Shown here piece by piece: positions 1-6,182 of a stretch of DNA of 6,182 nucleotides. The notes beneath the pieces were generated by a model that did not search any database, had not been told where the DNA came from, and saw only the letters and a list, made by a program, of their open reading frames with translations. The DNA is from Desulfobacterales bacterium C00003106. GTDB lineage: Bacteria > Desulfobacterota > Desulfobacteria > Desulfobacterales > C00003106. The translations under genes and the position numbers were made by a program. The stretch covers positions 3,029 to 9,210 of the forward strand of contig MAXM01000236.1 of the NCBI GenBank assembly GCA_001751015.1. Reading direction: 5' to 3'. Numbering within the stretch: the stretch's first letter is position 1; every line of letters begins with the position of its first letter.

Positions 1-1
1 T

Positions 2-400
2 GATAATGGAACCATGTTTGTTCACTATCTCCCCTGCGGACCCACTGTCCAGGCCCCTGAAGGTTTTGTCTGGGAGGAAAGCCCGCAGACGGATGGGGAT
101 CTGACCGTCTCAATGATAAATGATGGCAATGACTGGGAGATCACTCTCGCCAATAATGCTCAAAAGGAGATGGAACAGATCACGGACAATTTCACAAATG
201 ACAGATACCCCCGCATAAGTGGAGATAACATTGTATGGATGAATGGTCAGGGCGGGGATTCAGAGATTTACCTCGCTTCGCACAGTACTGTTGTCCCACC
301 GGACCTTGAAGACGATGGAAATAATCTGGCGCGGTTGATACGTGACCGCATCCAGAGGGTCTTCTCTGTCTTTGTAAGAACCGTGGGCATGACCCGTTGA
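2..400 (+). CDS. C-terminal part of a TolB/WD40-like beta-propeller repeat protein (5' truncated by window edge)
   Basis: The reading frame is open from base 2, so the ATG at position 14 is probably an internal methionine and the true start lies left of the window. About 132 residues are visible. Two propeller-blade-like units can be seen. One ends in DGNDWEITLA. The next runs from ITDNFTNDRYP through SGDNIVW to DSEIYLA, the pattern of bacterial TolB-like propellers in which 'QITDN..NDR.P.ISGDNIVW...G..EIYL' repeats every 40-50 residues. Such proteins are usually secreted or periplasmic, but no signal peptide can be checked here. After the last blade comes a different tail of about 40 residues, acidic then arginine-rich (LIRDRIQRVFSVFVRTVG). 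The gene converges on mnmG with 38 bp between the stop codons. No substrate or partner can be deduced. The repeat assignment is fairly safe and the function is unknown. Confidence 0.7.
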   Translation, partial: DNGTMFVHYLPCGPTVQAPEGFVWEESPQTDGDLTVSMINDGNDWEITLANNAQKEMEQITDNFTNDRYPRISGDNIVWMNGQGGDSEIYLASHSTVVPPDLEDDGNNLARLIRDRIQRVFSVFVRTVGMTR

Positions 401-438
401 CACAACCGGTATCCTCAAACCTTCCTAAATTGAGCGTT

Positions 439-2304
439 TCAATTCTTTTTTAGAAGTACTTGAAGAATGGAGACTGCGGCGGGCGTTATACCCGGGATTC
501 TGGCTGCCTGGCCTATGGATGAAGGGTGAATGGCGGAGAGTTTTTCCTTTACTTCATTTGAAAGACCGGGCACATCGGCATACTCAAATGCGGCAGGAAT
601 TGAGATATCTTCCATTTTCTTGAATCGTTTCACGAGTTCCGCCTGACGTTTAATGTAACCGTCATACTTTGTCTGTATCTCCACCTGCTCTGCAACAGAG
701 CTTTCCGCCCCCGCAAACCTCTGGTCGAAAACCTTTAGATCCCCCAGGGTAACCCCTGGACGCTTCAGGAGGTCCCGCAACAAAACCGGCTGATTCAATT
801 CATGGTGTCCCATTGAGCGGAGTTTTTCGTTAACGGCTGCGCAAGGCGTAAGGCGCACCTCGGCAAGATGGTCCAGAAGCTGTCGGATCGCGTCCTTTTT
901 CTGCTGATACGCCTGATAAACACTATCCGAGACAAGTCCTGTCAGATAGCCGGTCTCGCGCAGCCGGAGATCCGCGTTGTCCTCTCTTAAGATCAGCCTG
1001 TATTCGGCCCTTGACGTAAACATCCTGTAGGGCTCTCTCGTCCCTTTTGTAACAAGATCATCGATCAGCACCCCGATGTATGCCTTGGTCCGGTCAAGGA
1101 CCAGCGGCTGTTCGCCCGCAACATGCTTGACCGCGTTTATGCCCGCCATCAGCCCCTGGGCCGCTGCCTCTTCATACCCGGAGGTGCCGTTGATCTGTCC
1201 CGCAAAAAAGAGCCCTCTGATCAGCTTGGTCTCAAGGGTCGGTTTCAGCTGCGTCGGTTCCACATAGTCGTATTCGATTGCATACCCCGGACGAACGATC
1301 TCGGCCTCTTCCAGGCCTTCTATGGACCGTATCATTTCAAACTGTATGTCTGCAGGAAGACTCGTGGGTACGCCATTGGGATAGATTTCGGTCGTATTGC
1401 GCCCCATCGGTTCCAAAAAAATCTGGTGTCGGGGTTTTTCGGAGAACCTGACTACCTTGTCTTCTATGGAAGGACAGTATCGCGCCCCTGTTCCCTTGAT
1501 CACACCGGCAAAGAGCGGGGAACGATCAAGCCCGGACCGGATGATCTCATGGGTTTTGTCGTTCGTATAGGTAATGTAGCATGGGACCTGCTTTTGGGAA
1601 ATCGAGCCGGTCTCGAACGAAAACGGGATTGGAGGCTCATCACCATACTGGGGCGTCAATCTGCCAAAATCAATGGTCCTGCCGTCAAGCCGCGGTGTTG
1701 TGCCTGTCTTCAGACGCCCCATATTGAAACCAAGTCTTTTGAGGTCTTCCGTGAGCTTCACAGACGCAGGATCGCCCATGCGGCCGGCGGAAAAATTCCT
1801 GAGACCGATGTGGATTACACCCTTCATGAAAGTCCCTGTAGTCAAAACCACGGCCCGGCCCGGATATTCCTCTCCGATACTGGTCATAACACCCCTGATC
1901 GTTCCATCCGTCACAATCAACTCATCAACAACACCCTGCTTGATATCAAGGTTGTCCTGGTTCTCCAGCGCCTGTTTCATACGCAGCCGGTATTCTTCCT
2001 TATCGGCCTGTGCCCGCAAAGACTGCACCGCAGGCCCTTTCTTCGTATTGAGCCGCCGGAACTGGATGCCGGTGGCATCAATGTTCTTTGCCATCTCACC
2101 CCCAAGGGCATCGATCTCTCGAACAAGATGCCCCTTGGCAAGCCCGCCTACCGCAGGATTGCATGACATCTCACCGATGTGATCCACGTTGATCGTCATC
2201 ACAAGCGTCCTGCAGCCAAGCCTCGCCGCAGCCAGGGCCGCTTCGCATCCGGCATGGCCCGCTCCGACAACAATAACATCGTATGATTTGGTATACTTAT
2301 TCAT
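439..2304 (-). CDS. mnmG: tRNA uridine-5-carboxymethylaminomethyl(34) synthesis enzyme MnmG (GidA)
   Basis: MnmG is the FAD-dependent partner of the GTPase MnmE. Together they add the (carboxymethyl)aminomethyl group to C5 of wobble uridine 34 in certain tRNAs, in the cytoplasm. At 621 residues it is full length for the family (E. coli about 629). The N-terminal Rossmann motif VGAGHAG (G14, G16, G19) binds FAD. The family cysteines are both present: C48 in EMSCNP and C277 in RYCPSIEDK. The signature GQINGTSGYEEAAAQG lies at 369-384, and the helical MnmE-binding C terminus ends in GITPAAVSILQVLLKKN. The start is fixed because the codon directly before the ATG is an in-frame TAA and the FAD motif begins 13 residues later. 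No strong Shine-Dalgarno is visible. Neither mnmE nor rsmG, common neighbours elsewhere, is in the window. The gene appears to be transcribed alone here. Confidence 0.98.
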   Translation of the reverse strand: MNKYTKSYDVIVVGAGHAGCEAALAAARLGCRTLVMTINVDHIGEMSCNPAVGGLAKGHLVREIDALGGEMAKNIDATGIQFRRLNTKKGPAVQSLRAQADKEEYRLRMKQALENQDNLDIKQGVVDELIVTDGTIRGVMTSIGEEYPGRAVVLTTGTFMKGVIHIGLRNFSAGRMGDPASVKLTEDLKRLGFNMGRLKTGTTPRLDGRTIDFGRLTPQYGDEPPIPFSFETGSISQKQVPCYITYTNDKTHEIIRSGLDRSPLFAGVIKGTGARYCPSIEDKVVRFSEKPRHQIFLEPMGRNTTEIYPNGVPTSLPADIQFEMIRSIEGLEEAEIVRPGYAIEYDYVEPTQLKPTLETKLIRGLFFAGQINGTSGYEEAAAQGLMAGINAVKHVAGEQPLVLDRTKAYIGVLIDDLVTKGTREPYRMFTSRAEYRLILREDNADLRLRETGYLTGLVSDSVYQAYQQKKDAIRQLLDHLAEVRLTPCAAVNEKLRSMGHHELNQPVLLRDLLKRPGVTLGDLKVFDQRFAGAESSVAEQVEIQTKYDGYIKRQAELVKRFKKMEDISIPAAFEYADVPGLSNEVKEKLSAIHPSSIGQAARIPGITPAAVSILQVLLKKN

Positions 2305-2424
2305 TTATTCGTTGTTCATAATGCTGCAGTTACTCTCGTCCACATCAGCCTTCTACCTGCAGTCTATCCATCTCTATCTGTTCCGGGAATATATGCAACC
2401 ACGGCGTCATGATACGTCTGTTTT

Positions 2425-2453
2425 TTCATAGCAGCAAGAGTTCCTTTTCGCAA
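2425..2453 (-). promoter_or_regulatory. Candidate sigma70 promoter for mnmG
   Basis: On the minus strand, TTGCGA (2453-2448) and TATGAA (2430-2425) are separated by 17 bp. Each hexamer matches 4 of 6 consensus positions. It would give a 5' leader of roughly 115 nt before mnmG. The match is only moderate and could be chance. Confidence 0.25.
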
Positions 2454-2475
2454 CCCTTTCCATGGCTCTAACCAT

Positions 2476-2504
2476 TTGACACCGGGAATTCTGTCTGTTA
2501 AAAT
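2476..2504 (+). promoter_or_regulatory. Sigma70-type promoter for the amidase-like gene
   Basis: A perfect -35 hexamer TTGACA (2476-2481) is followed by a 17-bp spacer and the -10 hexamer TAAAAT (2499-2504), which differs from TATAAT at one position. Transcription would begin near 2511, about 43 nt before the ATG at 2554. It is the best promoter match I found in the window and points into the only downstream plus-strand gene, suggesting ordinary housekeeping expression. Confidence 0.65.
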
Positions 2505-2553
2505 AATTACAAAAAGACATGCATCGATCCTTTCACATCTCCCTTGAAAAAAC

Positions 2554-3852
2554 ATGACAATAGAGCGCCCCAAAAAGATCCCCTTGTTACAGATATGTTG
2601 CTCTGCTATCTTCCTGTTTCTGTTCGTTTCCCTTCTTAACGGATGCGCACACGCTGCAACAATTGAAAACAACTATTTCAGCGCAGTGCGCTCTTACAAG
2701 AAGCTCCTGAAATCTCCAACTCAAAGAAAATACCGTGAGAACTGGATCAATATTGTCAATAAGTTCCGCGCCGTATATGACAGACACCCAAAGGGCAGGT
2801 GGGCGGACAATTCCCTTTTCATGACAGCAAAGACCTACCGGGGACTCTACAGGTATTCCGGCAGAAAACGCGACATCCGGCAATCACTGGCCTACTACCA
2901 ACGCATGATAAACAGATTTCCCGACTCCGTGCTTGCCGACGATGCGCTCTTTGCCCTGGCGGAAATCGAGTTGAAAGTACGGAAGCAAGAACAGGCCTCC
3001 CTCAAGTACTACAAACTCATAGTGTCCCGTTATCCCAAAGCGGACCATTATTCCGGAGCAAAGGAGGCCATTGCAAGGCTTTCTTCTGCCCGCTCGACAA
3101 CAAAAGTGAGAAACGACAAGAAACCGGAACGTGAGATAAAACCCAAAACAGAACGCAAAACAAAAGCTAAAACAGGGTCGCTCGTTGACGTGACACGACT
3201 CCGTTTCTGGTCAAATCCGACCTATACGCGAATAGTCATCGACGCAAAAAAAGAGATTCCATATTCTTATCGTCTCTTGAACAAGGACCCTTCCATTCAG
3301 AAGCCCCAACGTCTGTATGTAGATTTGAAAAATACCAGGGTCGGTCCCAAGCTCTCTACCATTGTCCCGATCCGGGACAATCTTCTTAAAGGCGCCCGTG
3401 CGGGTCAGCACACACGCAGCTCTGTCCGTGTTGTTCTGGACATCAAGACAATCGATACCTTTAAGGTCTTTTCTCTCTACAATCCGTTCAGGATCGTCAT
3501 TGATATCAATGGAAAGGGGACCATCACCGACCAGGATGGTTCCCCCGGCATACCCCACCCCCAAGCGCTGGCCAGGCAACTGGCCCTGAATGTCAACAGG
3601 ATTGTGATCGATCCGGGACATGGGGGAAAAGACCCCGGAGCTCCCGGATGTTATAAGGGGGTCGTTGAAAAGGACATAGTGCTTCAGGTCTCAAAAAAGC
3701 TGGGCAAGAAGATAGAAGCCGAACTTGGTTTCGTAAGCCACGACAAGGAATGCAAACGATTGACAATGTCCAAATATCAGGACCAGTTAGTCAATGGAAT
3801 AGTGGACGGGATAAGACGCTACATCAAGAAAATCAAGGCTCCGGTCATATAA
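2554..3852 (+). CDS. Exported TPR-AMIN protein with an internally deleted N-acetylmuramoyl-L-alanine amidase (Amidase_3) domain
   Basis: The intact family cleaves the amide between MurNAc and the stem peptide in periplasmic peptidoglycan. Here residues 1-31 form a signal peptide with a lipobox-like LNGC (C31); AHA-AT just after could instead be a signal peptidase I site. Residues 45-175 contain TPR-like helical repeats (YYQRMINRFPDS, YYKLIVSRYPKA). Residues 176-208 are a lysine-rich linker, and 209-325 an AMIN domain, which usually targets septal peptidoglycan. Amidase_3 begins at N347 with DPGHGGKDPG (zinc ligand H356; E372 is the likely second ligand). After AELG (389-392) it jumps to VSHDKECKRL and GIVDGIRRYI, which normally form the extreme C-terminal end of the domain. 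Roughly 130 residues, including the SIHAN-type zinc histidine, are absent without a frameshift. The protein has 432 residues where I would expect about 560-570. Catalysis is unlikely. The ATG lacks a clear Shine-Dalgarno. The 3' end overlaps the convergent RNase Z-like gene by 66 nt. Confidence 0.85.
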   Translation: MTIERPKKIPLLQICCSAIFLFLFVSLLNGCAHAATIENNYFSAVRSYKKLLKSPTQRKYRENWINIVNKFRAVYDRHPKGRWADNSLFMTAKTYRGLYRYSGRKRDIRQSLAYYQRMINRFPDSVLADDALFALAEIELKVRKQEQASLKYYKLIVSRYPKADHYSGAKEAIARLSSARSTTKVRNDKKPEREIKPKTERKTKAKTGSLVDVTRLRFWSNPTYTRIVIDAKKEIPYSYRLLNKDPSIQKPQRLYVDLKNTRVGPKLSTIVPIRDNLLKGARAGQHTRSSVRVVLDIKTIDTFKVFSLYNPFRIVIDINGKGTITDQDGSPGIPHPQALARQLALNVNRIVIDPGHGGKDPGAPGCYKGVVEKDIVLQVSKKLGKKIEAELGFVSHDKECKRLTMSKYQDQLVNGIVDGIRRYIKKIKAPVI

Positions 3853-4815
3853 GGAACGGGGAGAAAAATGAAATAGTCTGATCTGCCCTGCGCCTGACTT
3901 GCGCGCAAGGATGCCTGCCTGCCGCGCGGTCAGGTGATACTTTTCATAAGCCCTTTTCGAATCTGCGTCAATAAAACAAGCCTCAATAAAAAGAACGTTT
4001 GCTCCCCTTGCAAGACCGATCACTTTTTCGATGTTCTCAGGTGTATAACGGATGTCCGTAATGTAGGCAATTTTCTGTCCGGGAGTAATCCGGGCGATTT
4101 TCTTTTCCAATTCGCCAAGTTTGAATTCCCTTTTATGTTCCAGGCCTGATTCCTTCCATGACACCTCAAAAAGCGAGTCTTTGTCCTTTCCGTCGTAAAG
4201 CTCCTCCTTGAACCTCTTGAGCCACGGCCCCACCGGGAGTGCAAGAGCACTGAGCCGGTCCTTTAGAATATTGACATGAAAGGATTCCTTTAACGAAAAA
4301 CCAAGAGAGCATATCTTGTGGTCGAGATGAACCGCGTGAACCGAAAAAGCAGGTTCTGTCAGGATATTTCCGTCAAACAGGAGCTCGTGTGGTGCAGACA
4401 ACGCCTCAAACCGGTTACGGCACGAATATACTTTCTGCACCATGCGATCATGGTGAATCTCTGTTACGTGCAGGGAAAAATTGCTGGAATAGTTCTCCAC
4501 GAGGTTCCATGCATACCCGGCGAGTTTGCCTTCTACGTTCCGCAAAAAGCCTGGCGGACCAAACAGATAGAGCGACTTATCTCTTCCCAGCAGGATTCGC
4601 AGCACATAATCAAATCCAATAAAATGATCTACATGGGTATGGGAAACAAAAATATGCGTCAATTTCAGAATATCTCTTGCCGAAAGCGATGAGATATCTC
4701 CGAGATCAAACATGAACGCGCGCTTTTCGTAAAAAAACGGGACAAAAAGGGCTGGATCACCAAACGGACCATTCACTAATCGAGGATGGAAACAGGGACT
4801 CATGACATTCTTCAT
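3787..4815 (-). CDS. RNase Z-like metallo-beta-lactamase-fold hydrolase
   Basis: RNase Z (ElaC/ELAC1) removes 3' trailers from tRNA precursors in the cytoplasm. Numbering from the ATG at 4815 (342 residues), the metal-binding motif SHTHVDH gives H59, H61, D63 and H64. H166 in LDHKICSLGF, D254 in AYITDI and H316 in FHFSPR complete the seven-ligand set. H294 in YHLTARQAG matches the RNase Z catalytic histidine motif (HSTA..A). A GPWLKRFKEEL stretch resembles the family's GP..GKLK segment. Two features differ from textbook RNase Z: the first motif reads HTHVDHFIGFD instead of HLHGDHIFGLP, and GDT is replaced by TDI. It may therefore be a diverged RNase Z or a paralogue with another substrate. 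I chose the ATG at 4815 because it overlaps the lgt stop as ATGA, suggesting coupled translation; a TTG at 4824 and an ATG at 4803 are alternatives. Its last 22 codons lie antisense to the amidase-like gene. Confidence 0.85.
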   Translation of the reverse strand: MKNVMSPCFHPRLVNGPFGDPALFVPFFYEKRAFMFDLGDISSLSARDILKLTHIFVSHTHVDHFIGFDYVLRILLGRDKSLYLFGPPGFLRNVEGKLAGYAWNLVENYSSNFSLHVTEIHHDRMVQKVYSCRNRFEALSAPHELLFDGNILTEPAFSVHAVHLDHKICSLGFSLKESFHVNILKDRLSALALPVGPWLKRFKEELYDGKDKDSLFEVSWKESGLEHKREFKLGELEKKIARITPGQKIAYITDIRYTPENIEKVIGLARGANVLFIEACFIDADSKRAYEKYHLTARQAGILARKSGAGQIRLFHFSPRSLYDRSLDFLDVASYPVHYSID

Positions 4816-5579
4816 TTGCCGCAAGACGACGTATTCAGACGATAGAGCATGAACAGGGCTGCACAGGCCATTACAATCCCGATCATCTGAGACACGGAAA
4901 GAACTCCGCCGAACATGAACCCTCTCGGGTCTCCCCGGAAGACCTCAATTACCGACCTTGAGATGGAGTAAAGAAGCACATAGAGCCAGAAAAGTTCTCC
5001 CTCGAACTTTTTTCTCTTTCTAAGTCGAAACAGAACGACAAAAATCAAGAAGGCGTTCAGCGAAGAATAGAGCTGTGTGGGATGAAGAGAAACACCCTTT
5101 GGCGCCAAAGACTCGGGGTTTGTGAAAATCACTCCCCACCAGTGATCGCATGCCTTGCCATAACAGCAGCCGGCAAAAAAGCAGCCGATCCTCCCTACGG
5201 ATTGCCCCAGTGCAATAGACGGCGCAAGGATGTCCGCGGTTTTCCACAAAGAAAGCCGATTTTTCCTGATATACCACAGGACCACAAAAAATGCTGCTAT
5301 GAGCCCGCCGTAAAAGACAAGTCCCCCTCTCCATATACGTATTATTTCCAGAGGATCGTATCTGAACTCATTCCAGTTGATTGCGACATAGAAAAGACGG
5401 GAACCAACAAGCGCAGCAATAAGACCGTACAACGTAGTATCCATGACCTTCTCGGGATTCTCATCCACCCTTCGCGCCTCTCGAACCGCGAGAGAAATCC
5501 CGAGAAGAAATCCCATAGCTACAAAAAAACCGTATGTATGTATGGCAAAACCGCCTATATGAAACAATGTGGGATGCAT
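4812..5579 (-). CDS. lgt: Prolipoprotein diacylglyceryl transferase (Lgt)
   Basis: Lgt transfers diacylglycerol from phosphatidylglycerol to the lipobox cysteine of prolipoproteins in the inner membrane, the first step of lipoprotein maturation. The 255-residue protein has about seven hydrophobic segments. The N terminus HPTLFHIGGFAIHTYG is typical. The central signature GQSVGRIGCFFAGCCYG (125-141) contains R130, the counterpart of the essential E. coli R143. HPTQLYSS (166-173) and SRSVIEVFRGD (207-217) are the other family motifs. The loop RGGLVFYGGL carries Y90 where E. coli has the important H103; tyrosine is, to my knowledge, a natural variant in other phyla. The ATG lies 2 nt after the lspA stop, and its own stop overlaps the next gene's ATG, so lspA, lgt and the RNase Z-like gene are probably one transcript. 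Confidence 0.97.
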   Translation of the reverse strand: MHPTLFHIGGFAIHTYGFFVAMGFLLGISLAVREARRVDENPEKVMDTTLYGLIAALVGSRLFYVAINWNEFRYDPLEIIRIWRGGLVFYGGLIAAFFVVLWYIRKNRLSLWKTADILAPSIALGQSVGRIGCFFAGCCYGKACDHWWGVIFTNPESLAPKGVSLHPTQLYSSLNAFLIFVVLFRLRKRKKFEGELFWLYVLLYSISRSVIEVFRGDPRGFMFGGVLSVSQMIGIVMACAALFMLYRLNTSSCGK

Positions 5580-5581
5580 AT

Positions 5582-6067
5582 CTAAACAGGAACCTTTTTT
5601 ATTAAGGCATAATAACAGAAAAGTCCAACCCCGACGGTTATGAAACTGTCAGCCACATTGAAGGCCGGCCAGTGCATGGTCCCAACGTAAAAATCCAGAA
5701 AATCGACTACCTGGCCAAAAAAAACACGGTCTATCAAATTGCCTGCGGCCCCGCCAAGTATCATTATGAGAGCAGCAGAGACCCCGTACTGGCCGGGTTG
5801 TACTCTGGAATAGATATAGACGATCATGCCTGTGGCAAGAAGAGAGCCGCCGATGAAAACCGCCATCATGAAATCAGGCGCGTCGGAAAAAAGACCAAAT
5901 GCCCCGCCTCTGTTCCGAAGATAGGTCAGGTTGAAAAAACCCGGTATCACCTCCACCGGTTGGTAAAGGACAAGGTTCCGCCTGACCAGCAGCTTGACAA
6001 TCTGATCCAATAGCGCGATCAGTGTCGAGCCCGCGCACAATACTACGTATCTGTGATTGATTAACAT
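5582..6067 (-). CDS. lspA: Lipoprotein signal peptidase (signal peptidase II, LspA)
   Basis: LspA is the inner-membrane aspartyl protease that removes the signal peptide from prolipoproteins after Lgt has modified the cysteine. The 161-residue length is normal. Four transmembrane segments can be traced at about 7-28, 68-86, 95-112 and 138-156. The catalytic aspartates are D122 in QVVDFLDFY and D140 in FNVADSFI. The conserved GGAAGNLIDR lies at 105-114 and the N-terminal DQIVK motif at 21-25. The periplasmic loop reads LRNRGGAFGLF where N.GAAFG is usual. The ATG at 6067 gives a normal N terminus; no strong Shine-Dalgarno is present, with only an AAAGGGA about 17 nt upstream. ileS often precedes lspA in related bacteria, but no end of ileS can be recognised in the 115 bp to the right. 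Confidence 0.97.
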   Translation of the reverse strand: MLINHRYVVLCAGSTLIALLDQIVKLLVRRNLVLYQPVEVIPGFFNLTYLRNRGGAFGLFSDAPDFMMAVFIGGSLLATGMIVYIYSRVQPGQYGVSAALIMILGGAAGNLIDRVFFGQVVDFLDFYVGTMHWPAFNVADSFITVGVGLFCYYALIKKVPV

Positions 6068-6182
6068 TGCTCGGTTTTCAATCCCTTTATTCGACCTGAG
6101 GAACGGGGACGAAATAACTTGGTAGAATTTGCGCCCGAATTTGCCGTAGCCTTAATCGATCTGATTGAGCAAAACCGCAGGA
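6068..6182. other. Region upstream of lspA without an identifiable gene
   Basis: The 115 bp before lspA presumably carry its promoter and leader, but I could not find a convincing -35/-10 pair. Two minus-strand frames enter from the window edge without an early stop; one ends in PSYFVPVPQVE at 6087. A plus-strand frame is also open to the edge from 6065 but has no ATG. None resembles a known gene end such as ileS. The stretch GAGGAACGGGGAC (6098-6110) is possibly a dispersed intergenic repeat, which I cannot confirm from one copy. Confidence 0.4.

Larger units (their letters stand above)
2305..2553. other. Divergent intergenic region between mnmG and the amidase-like gene
   Basis: These 249 bp separate two divergently transcribed genes. 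I see no RNA gene and no convincing protein gene. They hold a strong rightward promoter candidate (2476-2504) and a weaker leftward one (2425-2453). A four-codon leftward mini-ORF (2319-2305, MNNE-stop) ends directly against the mnmG start codon. A leftward open frame passes through part of the region, but it continues back over the amidase-like gene and matches nothing I recognise. Confidence 0.6.

Noticed and set aside
378..400. Imperfect inverted repeat near CCGTTGACACAACCGG as a terminator between the convergent propeller gene and mnmG
   Set aside because: The stem is offset by one base, the loop is only three bases and no T-run follows in either direction.
1123..2166. Long plus-strand open frame antisense to mnmG
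   Set aside because: The mnmG reading is unambiguous over its full length, and the antisense translation has no recognisable domain.
2310..2362. Two CTGCAG sites as part of a repeat or operator
   Set aside because: Only the 6-7 bp core is shared, with no flanking similarity or symmetry.
2364..2553. Leftward open frame ending AVVAYIPGTDRDG as a small gene upstream of mnmG
   Set aside because: It continues backward over the signal-peptide region of the amidase-like gene, has no ribosome site at its methionines and resembles no family I know.
3852..3862. 11-bp sequence AGGAACGGGGA shared with 6099-6109
   Set aside because: One copy is coding (the SPR of HFSPR in reverse), and several 11-bp matches are expected by chance in 6 kb.
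3898..3909. Perfect 12-bp palindrome CTTGCGCGCAAG
   Set aside because: It lies inside the RNase Z-like coding sequence (codons for L-A-R-K), has no T-run and is not repeated; probably chance.

Overview
The window looks like ordinary chromosome from a Gram-negative bacterium, most likely of the deltaproteobacterial (Desulfobacterota) type. This is an inference from gene style: a Lgt with a GCFFAGCCYG signature, a TPR-AMIN-Amidase_3 architecture, and RNase Z-like and MnmG sequences with that flavour. No rRNA, tRNA, CRISPR array, insertion sequence or phage gene could be identified.

Layout from left to right. Positions 2-400 (+) hold the 3' end of a secreted-type beta-propeller (TolB/WD40-like repeat) protein whose start lies outside the window. 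It converges on mnmG (439-2304, -), a complete tRNA-modification gene. A 249-bp divergent intergenic region (2305-2553) follows. It contains a good sigma70-type promoter reading right (TTGACA-17-TAAAAT) and a weaker candidate reading left toward mnmG. Positions 2554-3852 (+) encode an exported, probably lipid-anchored protein with TPR-like repeats, an AMIN domain and the beginning and end of an N-acetylmuramoyl-L-alanine amidase (Amidase_3) domain. The middle of that catalytic domain is missing. This gene runs 66 nt into the 3' end of a leftward, tightly packed cluster: lspA (6067-5582), lgt (5579-4812) and an RNase Z-like metallo-beta-lactamase-fold gene (4815-3787). Lgt and LspA are consecutive steps of lipoprotein maturation. 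The RNase Z-like gene joins lgt through an ATGA stop/start overlap and keeps all seven expected metal ligands. The last 115 bp (6068-6182) carry no identifiable gene.

No obviously new multi-gene system is present. The most noteworthy point is the apparent in-frame internal deletion of the amidase catalytic core, with the short coding motif ELGF sitting exactly at the junction. The gene is therefore either a non-catalytic peptidoglycan-binding derivative, a decaying gene, or an assembly collapse. The antisense overlap of its 3' end with the RNase Z-like gene is a second, smaller curiosity.
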